NCBI RefSeq assembly: GCF_900142535.1
Contig: NZ_FRBE01000003.1
Location: forward strand, 1-64,000
Direction of reading: 5' to 3'
DNA from: Fibrobacter sp. UWEL
GTDB lineage: Bacteria > Fibrobacterota > Fibrobacteria > Fibrobacterales > Fibrobacteraceae
DNA length: 64,000 nt
In this document: positions 15,435-24,198 of the stretch, in pieces
Layout: every line of letters starts with the position of its first letter
How positions within the stretch are numbered: the first letter of the stretch is position 1
Program-made: the position numbers and the translations under genes
Notes under the pieces: generated by a model
What the model was told of the DNA's origin: nothing
What the model saw: the letters and a program-made list of their open reading frames with translations, nothing else
The model's database searches: none

Positions 15435-15974
15435 TTAAATTTTAAAGCGGTCGCGGGCGTTGAAGAGTTCTATGCTCTCGGTGTCATGGCCGATGACATT
15501 TCCGTCTTCATCGTAGATGTGGGTAATCTTGTATGGATCTAGCCCCTCGATGGGTTCGATGCTATCGCAACCGTATACTTTGATGGTCCGCAAGTCCGTG
15601 AAGGTTCCGTCTTCCTTGATGAAATCCCTGCAGTAGTAATCGTTGGAATAGATGCAGTCGATGATACGGCGATTTGAATCCGTGTGGATGACGTAGTGAT
15701 GGCAGTAGGCGTCTGTGCAGCCTGCGCCAAAGACTCTGACAGTCCTTTCGTCGTATTCGTACCAGCGGGATTTGTTGGGCGGGATGAACTCCCTAAGAAG
15801 CCTGTCCTCGATGTACTCGTGTTCTTCCTTGCGATCCTCTTGGGACGGGTCTTGTTCAGGTCCGTCCTTTGCGGGTTCGTCTTTCGCCTCTCCACCGTTA
15901 TCTGACGAGCAGGCGGCGAACATCGCTAGGACCGCTATGGCAGATGTGGTGATGAAGAAACTAGGCAGATTCAC
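15435..15974 (-). CDS. Small acidic lipoprotein
   Basis: A 179-residue protein with signal peptide and lipobox MFAAC (Cys about 22). A Ser/Asp/Glu/Pro-rich linker (EPAKDGPEQDPSQEDRKEEH) leads to a globular domain with four Cys (GCTDAYCHHYV, DCIYSNDYYCRDF) and the closing segment THIYDEDGNVIGHDTES. The start is GTG 15974, six bases after the DedA stop, so it is probably co-transcribed with the DedA gene. I do not recognise the family. It is probably a periplasm- or surface-facing lipoprotein. Confidence 0.75.
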   Translation of the reverse strand: MNLPSFFITTSAIAVLAMFAACSSDNGGEAKDEPAKDGPEQDPSQEDRKEEHEYIEDRLLREFIPPNKSRWYEYDERTVRVFGAGCTDAYCHHYVIHTDSNRRIIDCIYSNDYYCRDFIKEDGTFTDLRTIKVYGCDSIEPIEGLDPYKITHIYDEDGNVIGHDTESIELFNARDRFKI

Positions 15975-15980
15975 TTGGAG

Positions 15981-16739
15981 CTAGTCCTTGTCCTGTATGG
16001 TTTTCTTCTGGGGCTTGATTCCCTGCCAGACCATGAAGCCGATGAACAGCACGCCGAATCCAACCAGGGCCATTGCCAATTCAGAATTGTACTTCTCGAT
16101 GATATCCTTCTGGCCGTGTGCCATATAGCCGAGAACTGCAAGGACGGTATTCCAGATGGCGGCGCCCAGGAATGTAAACAAAGTAAATGGCAACAGCTTC
16201 ATTCCGGCGAGGCCTGCGGGAATGGAAATCAGCTGGCGGATGACGGTGATCAGGCGGCCAACGAAGGTGGAGATAACACCATGATCGCGGAAATACTTTT
16301 CGGCTTTTTCCACCTTGGAGGTGTCCAGCAGGAGAAAGTGACCCAGGCGGCTGTCGGCGAACTTATAGATAATCGGACGGCCCAGGAATTTAGCCAGGTA
16401 GTAGTTGATGTAAGCGCCGATCAAAGCACCGATGGTTGCGAACAGCACGATCAGCACGATGTTCAGTTCGGAGCTGGGCTGCAAGGCCTTGTATGCTGCA
16501 GGAGGAACAACCAGTTCGGAAGGGAACGGCACGAAGGAACTTTCGATGGCCATCAGCAGGGTGATGGTTCCGTAGTTGAGATGTTCGTTGTACCAGTCAA
16601 TAATTTGGTTGTAAATGCCGGTGCTTGCGGTCGCTTCTGCGGCCACCTGGCTTACTGCGGTAGTATCTGCAGCCATCAGGTTTGCAGTGAGCATAAGGAC
16701 TGTAAGGGAGCAAATCAACAAAAAGTTCTTGTTCTTCAT
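15981..16739 (-). CDS. DedA-family membrane protein
   Basis: Inner-membrane protein of the DedA/SNARE-associated family (PF09335), members of which flip phospholipids or undecaprenyl phosphate and support membrane homeostasis. Family signs are YGTITLLMAIESSFVPFPSE, GRPIIYKFADSRLGHF and RDHGVISTFVGRLITVIRQL, ending in ISIPAGLAGM. An N-terminal stretch, MKNKNFLLICSLTVLMLTAN, acts as a signal anchor. ATG 16739 is preferred over an upstream TTG at 16781. A TTACAA-17-TATATT promoter lies 10 nt upstream, with no ribosome site, giving little or no leader. The lipoprotein gene follows directly. Confidence 0.9.
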   Translation of the reverse strand: MKNKNFLLICSLTVLMLTANLMAADTTAVSQVAAEATASTGIYNQIIDWYNEHLNYGTITLLMAIESSFVPFPSELVVPPAAYKALQPSSELNIVLIVLFATIGALIGAYINYYLAKFLGRPIIYKFADSRLGHFLLLDTSKVEKAEKYFRDHGVISTFVGRLITVIRQLISIPAGLAGMKLLPFTLFTFLGAAIWNTVLAVLGYMAHGQKDIIEKYNSELAMALVGFGVLFIGFMVWQGIKPQKKTIQDKD

Positions 16740-16778
16740 AATGAGAGCAAATATAGAAAATAGGGTATTAGCTTGTAA

Positions 16779-16812
16779 CAAAAAAGCGAGACTCTCTTGA
16801 GCCTCGCTTTTT
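16779..16812. terminator. Bidirectional terminator between the DedA gene and the barrel/TPR gene
   Basis: AAAAAGCGAG (16781-16790) pairs with CTCGCTTTTT (16803-16812) and an inner CTC/GAG extends the stem. On the minus strand it ends the six-gene envelope run. Confidence 0.85.
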
Positions 16813-16827
16813 AATATTTAGTAGAAG

Positions 16828-18528
16828 TTACTTTTTCTTCTTGCCCTTAGCAGGCTTCTTTGCAGCCTTCTTCTTAGCGGGTTTCTTAGCTGCCTTTGCC
16901 TTTGCCTTGGGCTTCGGTGCGGGAGCTTCTTCAACTTCTTCCTCATCATCGTCTTCTTCGTCATCGTCGAAGGAGGTGGTGGGGACGTTGTAACCAGCAG
17001 GAGCCGTGTAGCCGGAAGTTGCAGGTTCTTCTGCGGGTGCCGGTTCGGGTTCGCTAGTCTGGTGTTCCGGTGCGACGTTGGTGTTGGAAGCGTCAGTCTG
17101 ATATTCAATCATGGACTGTTCTTCGTTGGTGTTCATCTTGAGAGCCTGTCTTGCTTCGTAGATGTACTTACCGTTGGGGAAACGCTTCAGGTAGATTTCG
17201 TAGTCCTTCTTGCGGCCGCTAGCCTTCACCAGTTCAAAGATGCCGGTTTCAGCTTCGTCACGGAAGGCTCCGTTAGGATTGTCGCTCAGGTAAGCCAGGT
17301 ATGCCTTGAAGGTGTTCTGTGCCTGGATGGCGCGGAACTTATCGTAGTCGCCCAGACCGTTAAGCTTTGCTTCCACTTCGGCCCTGCGGGGAGAGTCCGG
17401 ATAGTATTCCAGGAACATCTGGAGCATTTCGGGGTCGTTGGATGCCATGACCTGGTCGAAACGAGAATCTTCCTGACGGACCTGGTAAGCCTGGATTTCG
17501 ATCTTGCCGCTATCCAAGGTTGCATAGAGCTGTTCCTTGGTGGCCAAGTCTGCGGGGTGGCAGAAGGCCAGGTAGCTTTCCAGCACGTCAGCGAACTGAG
17601 TCTTGGTGTAAGCTTCGCTCATGTCGGGCAGCTTGCCGTCATCGTCCAGATAGAAGCGGTAGTCGCGTTCGATAGCCATGCAGTCCCATTCAGTGATGGT
17701 GTCCTTGACTTCGCTATTTTTGCGCAGGACGTCATCGCGGTCATGGAGCTTGTAACGCATCTTGCGGTCACGACGGCTTTCACGGCCGAAGTCCAGAGAC
17801 AGTTCCAGACCCACTCGTACGGGCCACTTGTATTCGATCTTGTCGAAGAACAGGTTGGAGTAGGGAGAGGGGCTAGCGTCGTGGTCTTGCTTACGTGCCT
17901 TAATATCTTCGTATGCCAGGAATTCCTTACGAACGTTGATGCCGATCTTCAGGTCTACGTCCTGGAACACTTCGGTGATGCGATATTCCAAAGCGCCGGA
18001 TACAAATGCGGTATTGACGTAGTCGGTGTACGAAGTGGTATTACCGCTATAGTCGTCATAGAAAGAGAAGAAGTGGAAACCAAAGCCACCCAGGACTCTA
18101 AGATCAAGGTCGCCAGCCAGGTTCACAGTGAAACCTGCCAAGACGGAGGGGGCATAGGTCATGAAAGACAGTTCACGGTCGTTCTGTTCGCCCGGACGGT
18201 CCTCGCCGTTAGCCTTAACGGTGTACTTGGGGCTATCCTCGATGGTGCCCATCTGGAAGGAGTTGACCTCAAGGCCCAGCCAGAGGGTAAACGGAATATC
18301 CGCTTTCCAGAACGGAGTAATCAGCGGAGACCAGAGGAAACCTGCGGAAACAGGAACAGTAAAGACGTCGGTGTCGATTCCATCGTCCAGGAGGTCGTTA
18401 TCACCCTGGAAGTTCAGGAAAGCGGGTTCACCTTGTAAGTACAGCTGAGTATGCCAATTTGAACGTTCAAAGTCGGCTGCATAAAGAGCTGTTGCCAAAG
18501 CGGACAATGTTAAAAATATTCTACGCAT
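16828..18528 (-). CDS. Outer-membrane barrel-like protein with TPR-like region and Lys/Ala histone-like tail
   Basis: A 566-residue exported protein (signal MRRIFLTLSALATALYA). Residues about 20-255 alternate like a beta-barrel (WHTQLYLQGEPAFLNF, LWLGLEVNSFQMG, VRVGLELSLDFG). A helical part about 270-450 carries TPR-like or tol-pal-like repeats (MLQMFLEYYPDSPRRAEVEA, FKAYLAYLSDNPNGAFRDEA, YEIYLKRFPNGKYIYEARQA). The tail is a Pro/Glu linker, an Asp/Glu run (DDDEEDDDEEEVEEAP) and a histone-H1-like end (KAKAKAAKKPAKKKAAKKPA). The tail might bind an anionic surface polymer or nucleic acid. It sits 72 bp after the PEGA gene, with its own TAAATT 7 nt before the ATG. Confidence 0.75.
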   Translation of the reverse strand: MRRIFLTLSALATALYAADFERSNWHTQLYLQGEPAFLNFQGDNDLLDDGIDTDVFTVPVSAGFLWSPLITPFWKADIPFTLWLGLEVNSFQMGTIEDSPKYTVKANGEDRPGEQNDRELSFMTYAPSVLAGFTVNLAGDLDLRVLGGFGFHFFSFYDDYSGNTTSYTDYVNTAFVSGALEYRITEVFQDVDLKIGINVRKEFLAYEDIKARKQDHDASPSPYSNLFFDKIEYKWPVRVGLELSLDFGRESRRDRKMRYKLHDRDDVLRKNSEVKDTITEWDCMAIERDYRFYLDDDGKLPDMSEAYTKTQFADVLESYLAFCHPADLATKEQLYATLDSGKIEIQAYQVRQEDSRFDQVMASNDPEMLQMFLEYYPDSPRRAEVEAKLNGLGDYDKFRAIQAQNTFKAYLAYLSDNPNGAFRDEAETGIFELVKASGRKKDYEIYLKRFPNGKYIYEARQALKMNTNEEQSMIEYQTDASNTNVAPEHQTSEPEPAPAEEPATSGYTAPAGYNVPTTSFDDDEEDDDEEEVEEAPAPKPKAKAKAAKKPAKKKAAKKPAKGKKKK

Positions 18529-18600
18529 CGGTCTAAATTTAACTTATCTCTTGATTGGGTGAAAATAAAAAATGAAAATATTGGGTCTTTTTGGCTTCTT

Positions 18601-20193
18601 TTAGAAGGAAAGTGCGAATCCAATGGCAAACATGGCGGCACCTAACCCTAGGAGGGAGCCTCCAATGACCATTTTCTTGTCGCCGTCATCCACCAAATCA
18701 TGGTTCTTTTTCACCAATTTCTGGAAGTTTTCTCCATTGGTGGTGGCGGATCTGCTCAATTCGTCTTTGACGTAGCCTGCGTCATCATAGTCCTGATAGG
18801 CCAGGTAGGAGAATAGGGCTCCAATCAGGACCGGAGCGATGGAGGATCCCATAAGGGTTTTCCCTACAAAGATTTTCTTCTTTTCCTTGATCCATTCTTG
18901 CTGATTGATGAGCTCCGTGGGGTCGTTGATGGGCGTCATTTGGACTTCCACGGAGGTCCGTTCCATAGGGGCTGCGTAAATGGAAATAGTGGTGTCGCGG
19001 AAGCCTTCCTTGCGGAACTGTACGGTGGAAATGCCCGGCTCGTAGAGGGTGAACTTGCTGGGCGTTTTTCCTACGGCCCTTGAGTTCTTGGTAATGGGGG
19101 TGGATCCTGCAAAGATTTCCACACCTTCGGGAACGGAAGTGATGAAAAGTTCGGGCTTTGCCTTGGCTAGTTTCAGGGCGACCTTGCTGGTGTCTCCTGG
19201 AATAATCCTTACGTTACTCTTGGCTGCCCAGATATGCCTATCCACACTCCAGTGTGCGTAAATGAGTACCTTGCCTGTGTCTAGAGTGGCGAAGGTACAG
19301 GGCGTCTTGCAGATGGCGTCGTGTCCCGCTACTTCCAGGGTGGCGCCATCCGGATTGGATTCTACGTGGATGTAGTTCTTCGACTTCTCGTTATTGTTCT
19401 TGACCTGGATGCCCTGGAGTTTGGCAAGGAACTGACTGAGCCTGTTCTTCTCGATAGCGTCGTTGATGGCGGTGAATGTAGAGAGAGTCATCTTGGCGGT
19501 GTGTACGGTATCTGCCGGCGTCGAGGCGCTGTCCGTGGGATTGACTTCGCGGTTAAAGATTGTGTGGGAAACCTGAATGGTTAAGGAATCCTGGGCCTTG
19601 GCTGCGGTAATACTTCCCTGGAATACAGATGCTGCACCATAATGGAAGAGGGAATCACGGATACAGCCCTGTTCCCTACAGTATCCAAAATCCGTGCGCT
19701 TGGCGATGATGACGGGTGTCCCCTTTTCCTGCAGGAGACGAATCGTTAAGTGATTTAACTGGTCTGCTAAAACAGAGTCGATGGAACGTCTTTCCAATGC
19801 GACAAAAACGTGCTTGCCTTCAACAGAGGAAAGGAACTGGTAGGAATCGGAATAGGCGTTCTGTGAAGTCTGGATGGCGGAAGAATCTTCCTGTTCAGAC
19901 GTGGCCGCGGAATCATTCTGTGCGGGGACGGGTTCGGAATTCTGTGCGGTGTTGAGCAGATCGTTCCCCTGTTCGTCCTCAATACTCTTGAAGCGGTTCT
20001 TCAGGATTTTTACGACAGTGAACTTTCCCTGGATGATGCCTCCAAGGCTTACGGTATCCTGATGGACGCCGAGGAACATGGCGTTTTGCTTGGCGCCGTT
20101 GACCAGTTCCACATTGGCACGAACGCCGGGAACTTCCTGGGCGTACAAGAAGGCGGTAACAAGAAGGAGTATAGATAAGAAGAACTTGTTCAT
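18601..20193 (-). CDS. PEGA-domain exported protein, 530 residues
   Basis: The signal peptide MNKFFLSILLLVTAFLYAQ is followed by a short beta domain (VELVNGAKQNAMFLGVHQDT) and a Ser/Gln linker. An alpha/beta region (KHVFVALERRSIDSVLADQL ... IIAKRTDFGYCREQGCIRDS) resembles the 'detect a factor by name' domain found ahead of PEGA repeats. Two PEGA-type sandwiches follow (YIHVESNPDGATLEVAG with CKTPCTF; LFITSVPEGVEIFAG with KTPSKFTL). The C-terminus has two hydrophobic segments (LMGSSIAPVLIGALFSYLAY; GGSLLGLGAAMFAIGFALSF). It starts 7 bp after the smaller PEGA gene, in the same coupled operon. Function unknown; PEGA domains are usually surface or periplasmic binding modules. Confidence 0.82.
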   Translation of the reverse strand: MNKFFLSILLLVTAFLYAQEVPGVRANVELVNGAKQNAMFLGVHQDTVSLGGIIQGKFTVVKILKNRFKSIEDEQGNDLLNTAQNSEPVPAQNDSAATSEQEDSSAIQTSQNAYSDSYQFLSSVEGKHVFVALERRSIDSVLADQLNHLTIRLLQEKGTPVIIAKRTDFGYCREQGCIRDSLFHYGAASVFQGSITAAKAQDSLTIQVSHTIFNREVNPTDSASTPADTVHTAKMTLSTFTAINDAIEKNRLSQFLAKLQGIQVKNNNEKSKNYIHVESNPDGATLEVAGHDAICKTPCTFATLDTGKVLIYAHWSVDRHIWAAKSNVRIIPGDTSKVALKLAKAKPELFITSVPEGVEIFAGSTPITKNSRAVGKTPSKFTLYEPGISTVQFRKEGFRDTTISIYAAPMERTSVEVQMTPINDPTELINQQEWIKEKKKIFVGKTLMGSSIAPVLIGALFSYLAYQDYDDAGYVKDELSRSATTNGENFQKLVKKNHDLVDDGDKKMVIGGSLLGLGAAMFAIGFALSF

Positions 20194-20200
20194 GGCCGAC

Positions 20201-20815
20201 CTAGAATGAAATGATGAAACCTGCTGTCAGAAGGGCTGCGGCGCCTATGGCGGAACCGATGGACACTTTCTTCGCAGTTTTGGCTTTGGACCTTGCGTCC
20301 TTGAAATCCTGTTTGGCATCGGAGTATTTTTCGCCCGATGCGATGGCGCTGTTGTCAAGAGTTTTCTTGGCGTTTTCCGCCTGGTTGATTTCGTATAAGG
20401 TAATACCTGTGCTGGCGGCAGCCACCGCAAGGGGCACGAGGGAGGACCACATGATGTTCCTTCCTATGGAGCGATGGTTTCGCTTGGCTACAATCTTTTG
20501 CTGGCGCCTGACTTGACGGTCGTCGTAAGTTGGCTTGAGGGATACAATCAAGTAGGAGGTGTCCTTGTCGGACAGATTGACATTGATGAGGGTGTCTGCA
20601 AATTCCGGATGGAAAATGGCCACGAGTACCTGCCCTTCGCCTGCTTCCACCGGGATGAACGCGGGACTGGTGTGATCCGGAAATTTGCTGTAATCCGGAG
20701 CCCTGTTCCCTACGAAAATATCTGCCTTGGCGGGAATAGTGGAAATGTGGAGGTACTTGGTCTGGCTATAGCCCAAGGAAATCAATAGGAGCAAGAGAAG
20801 GATTAACTTTTTCAT
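20201..20815 (-). CDS. PEGA-like exported protein, 204 residues
   Basis: Signal peptide MKKLILLLLLLISLGYSQ, then a PEGA-like sandwich (YLHISTIPAKADIFVGNRAP ... EGQVLVAIFHPEFADTLINV). A basic stretch (RRQQKIVAKRNHRSIGRN) leads to a hydrophobic segment (IMWSSLVPLAVAAASTGITL), a coiled-coil-like region and a second hydrophobic segment at the C-terminus (IGSAIGAAALLTAGFIISF). The tail resembles that of the 530-residue neighbour, so the two are likely partners or paralogues. Its ATG overlaps the upstream lipoprotein stop by 4 bp. Confidence 0.78.
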   Translation of the reverse strand: MKKLILLLLLLISLGYSQTKYLHISTIPAKADIFVGNRAPDYSKFPDHTSPAFIPVEAGEGQVLVAIFHPEFADTLINVNLSDKDTSYLIVSLKPTYDDRQVRRQQKIVAKRNHRSIGRNIMWSSLVPLAVAAASTGITLYEINQAENAKKTLDNSAIASGEKYSDAKQDFKDARSKAKTAKKVSIGSAIGAAALLTAGFIISF

Positions 20816-22206
20816 GGAATCCTCTCCAGCGTGTATAGGTTGTTATCCTTATTTAAGGACATGTACCAGTTGGTTTCGGGCAGTATATTCCCTGCGAAGT
20901 CATTTCCCTTGATGGTAATGTAGCATTGGCTTCCGCAGGTGTAGCTACCTGCAATCAGTAAAGAATCGCTCCATTCTGAGAGTAAGGGTATGTCATTGAT
21001 ATTCAGTTGCATAGTTCCGGGTTGAATTCCCGAACCGTCGTCATAGAAGTAAAATTCAATATCTGACGATCTGCTAAAGGTTGTTCGAACAGGGGCTACC
21101 TGCGGAGGAACCTGGTCTACGAAGTAAACGGGGTCTGTTTCAACCACGGCTCCCGGGAGCAAGTCTACCTGGATGGGGTCTGCCTTGTAATCTTTTTTGG
21201 ACAACTCTTTGAAGTATATCTTGACACCATTTTGTGGCGGCAGGTTATAGAGAATTTCCTGCTGGGGCTGAGTTCCGGTATAGGTTTTTAAAGTGTCTCC
21301 AGAGGCACTTACCACATAAGCAATCGTCTTGAAGGGCTCCGAAATGTCTTCCAATCCAAAGTTCTTGTAGTAAATGGGAACTCGAAGTGTGGAAAGGCTG
21401 TCGTTGAGATACTTCGTAGTGAAGTGGTAGACTGGTGAATAGGCGGGGGTTCGGCGATCTCCGTCGGAGATGATGGTGTACTTGACTGTCCAATAGAAGG
21501 TGAACGATTCCTTACGGAGATCGATGCCCATCTTATAGAGCATCGCAGAATCACCTACAATGGGACCCCAGAGGTTTGCATTTTCCAGACAATCCATGGT
21601 GCCAATTCTGGAAACGTATAGAGATTCTGGCTGGGTGCTGAGAAAAACTTCACATTCTGAGTCTTCCCATTCGTCTATTCCCGTAAGGGTCCATCGGAAG
21701 GGAAGGTCTGTTGCTTTGGATGGCTCGGCTAGGTTGTATCCATCATAAGGGTAGTCTAGGGTGAATTCTTCCGGAGTGTTTACTCGGATGGAAAAATTGT
21801 TCACCAAAATGTCGTCGTATTCATCTATTGTGTAGAGTTTTCCTTCGATGGTACCAGCCCTCTTGAAGGTGTAGCGGAATGAACTTAGGTTGAAGTATTC
21901 CCCGTCAATTTCCCACAGAATACTCTTGTAAATGTTGGCCGCATCATCGGAGGTTAGATTCTCGCCGTTGAGGGAATGGACCGCCATAAAACGGACACTT
22001 TGACCCTTTTCGACGGAGGCGCCTTGAATGGGATAAATACCCGAATGATCAATGCTACCGTTATAACCATCCGGAAGCATGTAGACGCTTTGGCTCAAGG
22101 TAACAGGTTGCTTGTCGTTGTAGAAGTTTTCTCCGCAGGAGGAAAGTGCGGAAGTCAGGAGGAATAGCCCGAGAGTAAAAACCATACGCAGGAGTCGTCT
22201 AGTCAT
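20812..22206 (-). CDS. Large lipoprotein of the coupled envelope operon (third of three)
   Basis: A 464-residue lipoprotein when started at ATG 22206 (MTRRLLRMVFTLGLFLLTSA, lipobox LSSC). A start further upstream would add a non-signal extension. The domain plan is a PKD-like sandwich (VRFMAVHSLNGENLTSDDAA, ILWEIDGEYFNLSS), an FN3-like part (LPFRWTLTGIDEWEDSECEV ... TFYWTVKYTI), a third sandwich (IAYVVSASGDTLKTY) and a C-terminal 'FYFYDDGSGIQPGT' / ITIKGNDFAGN module. It overlaps the previous gene by 8 bp and the next by 4 bp, so translation is coupled. No enzyme motif is seen. Likely surface binding or scaffold role by inference. Confidence 0.78.
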   Translation of the reverse strand: MTRRLLRMVFTLGLFLLTSALSSCGENFYNDKQPVTLSQSVYMLPDGYNGSIDHSGIYPIQGASVEKGQSVRFMAVHSLNGENLTSDDAANIYKSILWEIDGEYFNLSSFRYTFKRAGTIEGKLYTIDEYDDILVNNFSIRVNTPEEFTLDYPYDGYNLAEPSKATDLPFRWTLTGIDEWEDSECEVFLSTQPESLYVSRIGTMDCLENANLWGPIVGDSAMLYKMGIDLRKESFTFYWTVKYTIISDGDRRTPAYSPVYHFTTKYLNDSLSTLRVPIYYKNFGLEDISEPFKTIAYVVSASGDTLKTYTGTQPQQEILYNLPPQNGVKIYFKELSKKDYKADPIQVDLLPGAVVETDPVYFVDQVPPQVAPVRTTFSRSSDIEFYFYDDGSGIQPGTMQLNINDIPLLSEWSDSLLIAGSYTCGSQCYITIKGNDFAGNILPETNWYMSLNKDNNLYTLERIP

Positions 22207-23479
22207 AGTAAACCTCTTTGAAGGTAGAGGTGGGACGAATCCAGAATGTAGAGGTTCCCCTATTGCCGCTGTCATCTTGGGCGGTAATTTTCAATAGCTT
22301 GTAGGACCAGGAATTATCCAGAGAAAGGGGGACAATCAAGGTGGTGTCCTGATACTGAAGTCCACTGAGATAGGAGCCTTCCAGCTGGGCTGTGATTCTG
22401 GCTAGCTTCAGAGGGCCACCGCCATCGGCGACATAGAACTTTAGGGTGTCTGCAGCGTTCAGGGTGTCCTTTCCATCTACGTGGGAAATGTGAGGGCTGA
22501 TAGAATCTATCAGGATGAAGGACAAGTCTGTAATGTTCTGAGAATTGATGTCAATTTCAAACGTACCAGTCTTGAAGTCCGGGAAGGAATCGTTGGAACA
22601 AGTGATGGAGTAAGTTCCTTCGGGAATGGACCTAAGGAAGAACGATCCCTCATCAGTAAGAGTGTAGTCCTCGATGGTGTAGAAGGTGGAGTCTATCGTA
22701 TTTTGCAGGACAAAGTCCACCACGTTGGTTGGCGAGGTGAGACTGAAGGTGACGTCTCCTGTAACTGCCCCTTGGGTATTGCTACCCTCGGTATAGAACG
22801 TTGCGTGGATGTCCTCTCTGGATACCATGTTCAGTTCGTTGATGGCTGAAACGCTCCATTCGTACTTTCCTTGGGACTGCAGTCCTGCGTAGTAGGTAAA
22901 GTAGGGCTCCGTAAGGAGCGTGTCTACCAGCAGCTCATGATCTCCGGCATTCGTCAGGGTGAAGTGGTATGCAACCTGCCAGAGAGAATCCTTCTGAGGG
23001 CAATCCCAGGAGAAACTGATGGGGCTTGTGGGGTTGATTCCTTGGGAATTATCCCTAGGGAAAAAGTCTTCTGAAGGGAGTGTGGGAGGGTTACCTACAA
23101 ATAGAATGACGGAGTCGGTAATTTGATCGCCGAAATAATCTATCAGGATGAAGGTGATAACATGGGTTCCGGACTCGTTAACCGTATTCTTGAAACTGAA
23201 TTCGTTTGCGAAGAATTTTCCGTCCATGTTCCAGTAGTATCGTTGCAGTCGAATGGACTTGGACGGATAAATGGCGGTAAGGAAGATGATGGAATCCCCG
23301 GGAACGATGGTGTCCAGTTTGGTTCTTTCGGATTCCTGCTCGAAGGATCGGGTAATGTAGGCCTCTACGGCGATGTCCTTGAGACCGTCTGGTTCAAAGA
23401 CGTACTTGTCCGAATCGGTACAGCCGTTCAGTCCAATTACGAGCAGTGTGATTATGAGGGCCTGGAGATAACGAATCAT
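22199..23479 (-). CDS. Large lipoprotein of the coupled envelope operon (second of three)
   Basis: A 426-residue lipoprotein (MIRYLQALIITLLVIGLNGC, lipobox LNGC). The order mirrors its neighbours: PKD-like sandwich (IIFLTAIYPSKSIRLQRYYW, NMDGKFFANEFSF), FN3-like part (SPISFSWDCPQKDSLWQVAY ... KYEWSVSAIN), a carboxypeptidase-regulatory-like sandwich (SFFLRSIPEGTYSITCSND) and an end domain (LKITAQDDSGNRGTSTFWI). It starts within the stop of the first lipoprotein gene (4-bp overlap). Family not recognised. The repeated plan across three adjacent genes suggests tandem duplication followed by divergence. Confidence 0.78.
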   Translation of the reverse strand: MIRYLQALIITLLVIGLNGCTDSDKYVFEPDGLKDIAVEAYITRSFEQESERTKLDTIVPGDSIIFLTAIYPSKSIRLQRYYWNMDGKFFANEFSFKNTVNESGTHVITFILIDYFGDQITDSVILFVGNPPTLPSEDFFPRDNSQGINPTSPISFSWDCPQKDSLWQVAYHFTLTNAGDHELLVDTLLTEPYFTYYAGLQSQGKYEWSVSAINELNMVSREDIHATFYTEGSNTQGAVTGDVTFSLTSPTNVVDFVLQNTIDSTFYTIEDYTLTDEGSFFLRSIPEGTYSITCSNDSFPDFKTGTFEIDINSQNITDLSFILIDSISPHISHVDGKDTLNAADTLKFYVADGGGPLKLARITAQLEGSYLSGLQYQDTTLIVPLSLDNSWSYKLLKITAQDDSGNRGTSTFWIRPTSTFKEVYYD

Positions 23480-24168
23480 TTGGAATCCTCACCAGGTCTT
23501 TCAACGAAGAAAACTCGCATCTTGGAAGATGCCTTGTCTCCGTTCTTATCTACGACTGTAATGGAAAAACTGTGTTCGCCCGCTGAAAATCCGGACTGGA
23601 CGATGGAACTCAGGGAACCCAGGGTATAGACCTCGTTGTCTAAGGTGAGGTAGCTGGTGATTTCGTCATTGTCGTCGGAATCGTAATAGTACCACTTGAA
23701 TTCAATACTCTGCTTTTCGCCGATGGTGAAAACGGTGCTGTCGGCTGGAATCATGGTGGCGCTCAGTCGGGGCGGAGTATTCAGGATAAAGGTAAAGTTG
23801 CTTTCCAGGGTATTACCTTCCTTGTCTTTCACCACAACGCGGTTAGGAACATCTTCTTCCAGGAGAAACTGGTCTGTGTATGAGATTCCGCTAGCCAGTT
23901 TGTCGTCGTCGTGATACCAGGTGTAGGTCAGCTGGTCTTCGTATTTAGACGGTTTTACCTGGGCGACAAATTTGGCGCTGTCCTGGGTGTTGATTTTGAG
24001 GAGGGTGGAATCCGTCACGGAATTCTGGACTACATAGACGGAAACAGACTTGGCCTTGCCCGACGAGGAGGGCTCGCTAGGAACATCGAGACACGCCGTC
24101 AACGCTCCGCAGACCCCAAGGGAAATGCAGAGTGTGAAAAAGGTGTAAATCGATTTCTTTGCGCTCAT
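23476..24168 (-). CDS. Lipoprotein, first gene of the coupled envelope operon
   Basis: A 230-residue lipoprotein with a long signal (MSAKKSIYTFFTLCISLGVC), lipobox LTAC and a Ser-rich linker. Two Ig/PKD-like sandwiches follow: AKFVAQVKPSKYEDQLTYTW with VVVKDKEGNTLESNFTF, and IEFKWYYYDSDDNDEITSYL with HSFSITVVDKNGDKASSKMR. Asp clusters in the loops suggest Ca2+ sites, which is inference. A TATAGT-like box lies about 16 nt before the ATG. The divergent xseB gene starts only 31 bp away, so both promoters overlap. It leads a run of five overlapping or nearly touching genes. Confidence 0.78.
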   Translation of the reverse strand: MSAKKSIYTFFTLCISLGVCGALTACLDVPSEPSSSGKAKSVSVYVVQNSVTDSTLLKINTQDSAKFVAQVKPSKYEDQLTYTWYHDDDKLASGISYTDQFLLEEDVPNRVVVKDKEGNTLESNFTFILNTPPRLSATMIPADSTVFTIGEKQSIEFKWYYYDSDDNDEITSYLTLDNEVYTLGSLSSIVQSGFSAGEHSFSITVVDKNGDKASSKMRVFFVERPGEDSK

Positions 24169-24198
24169 AACCAGTTTAAAGATAACTATATTCAGAAC

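Noticed and set aside
18601-24168. Type IX secretion or gliding-motility gene cluster
   Set aside because: The lipoproteins and PEGA proteins show no resemblance to GldK/L/M/N, SprA/T or PorV blocks, so no such label was used.
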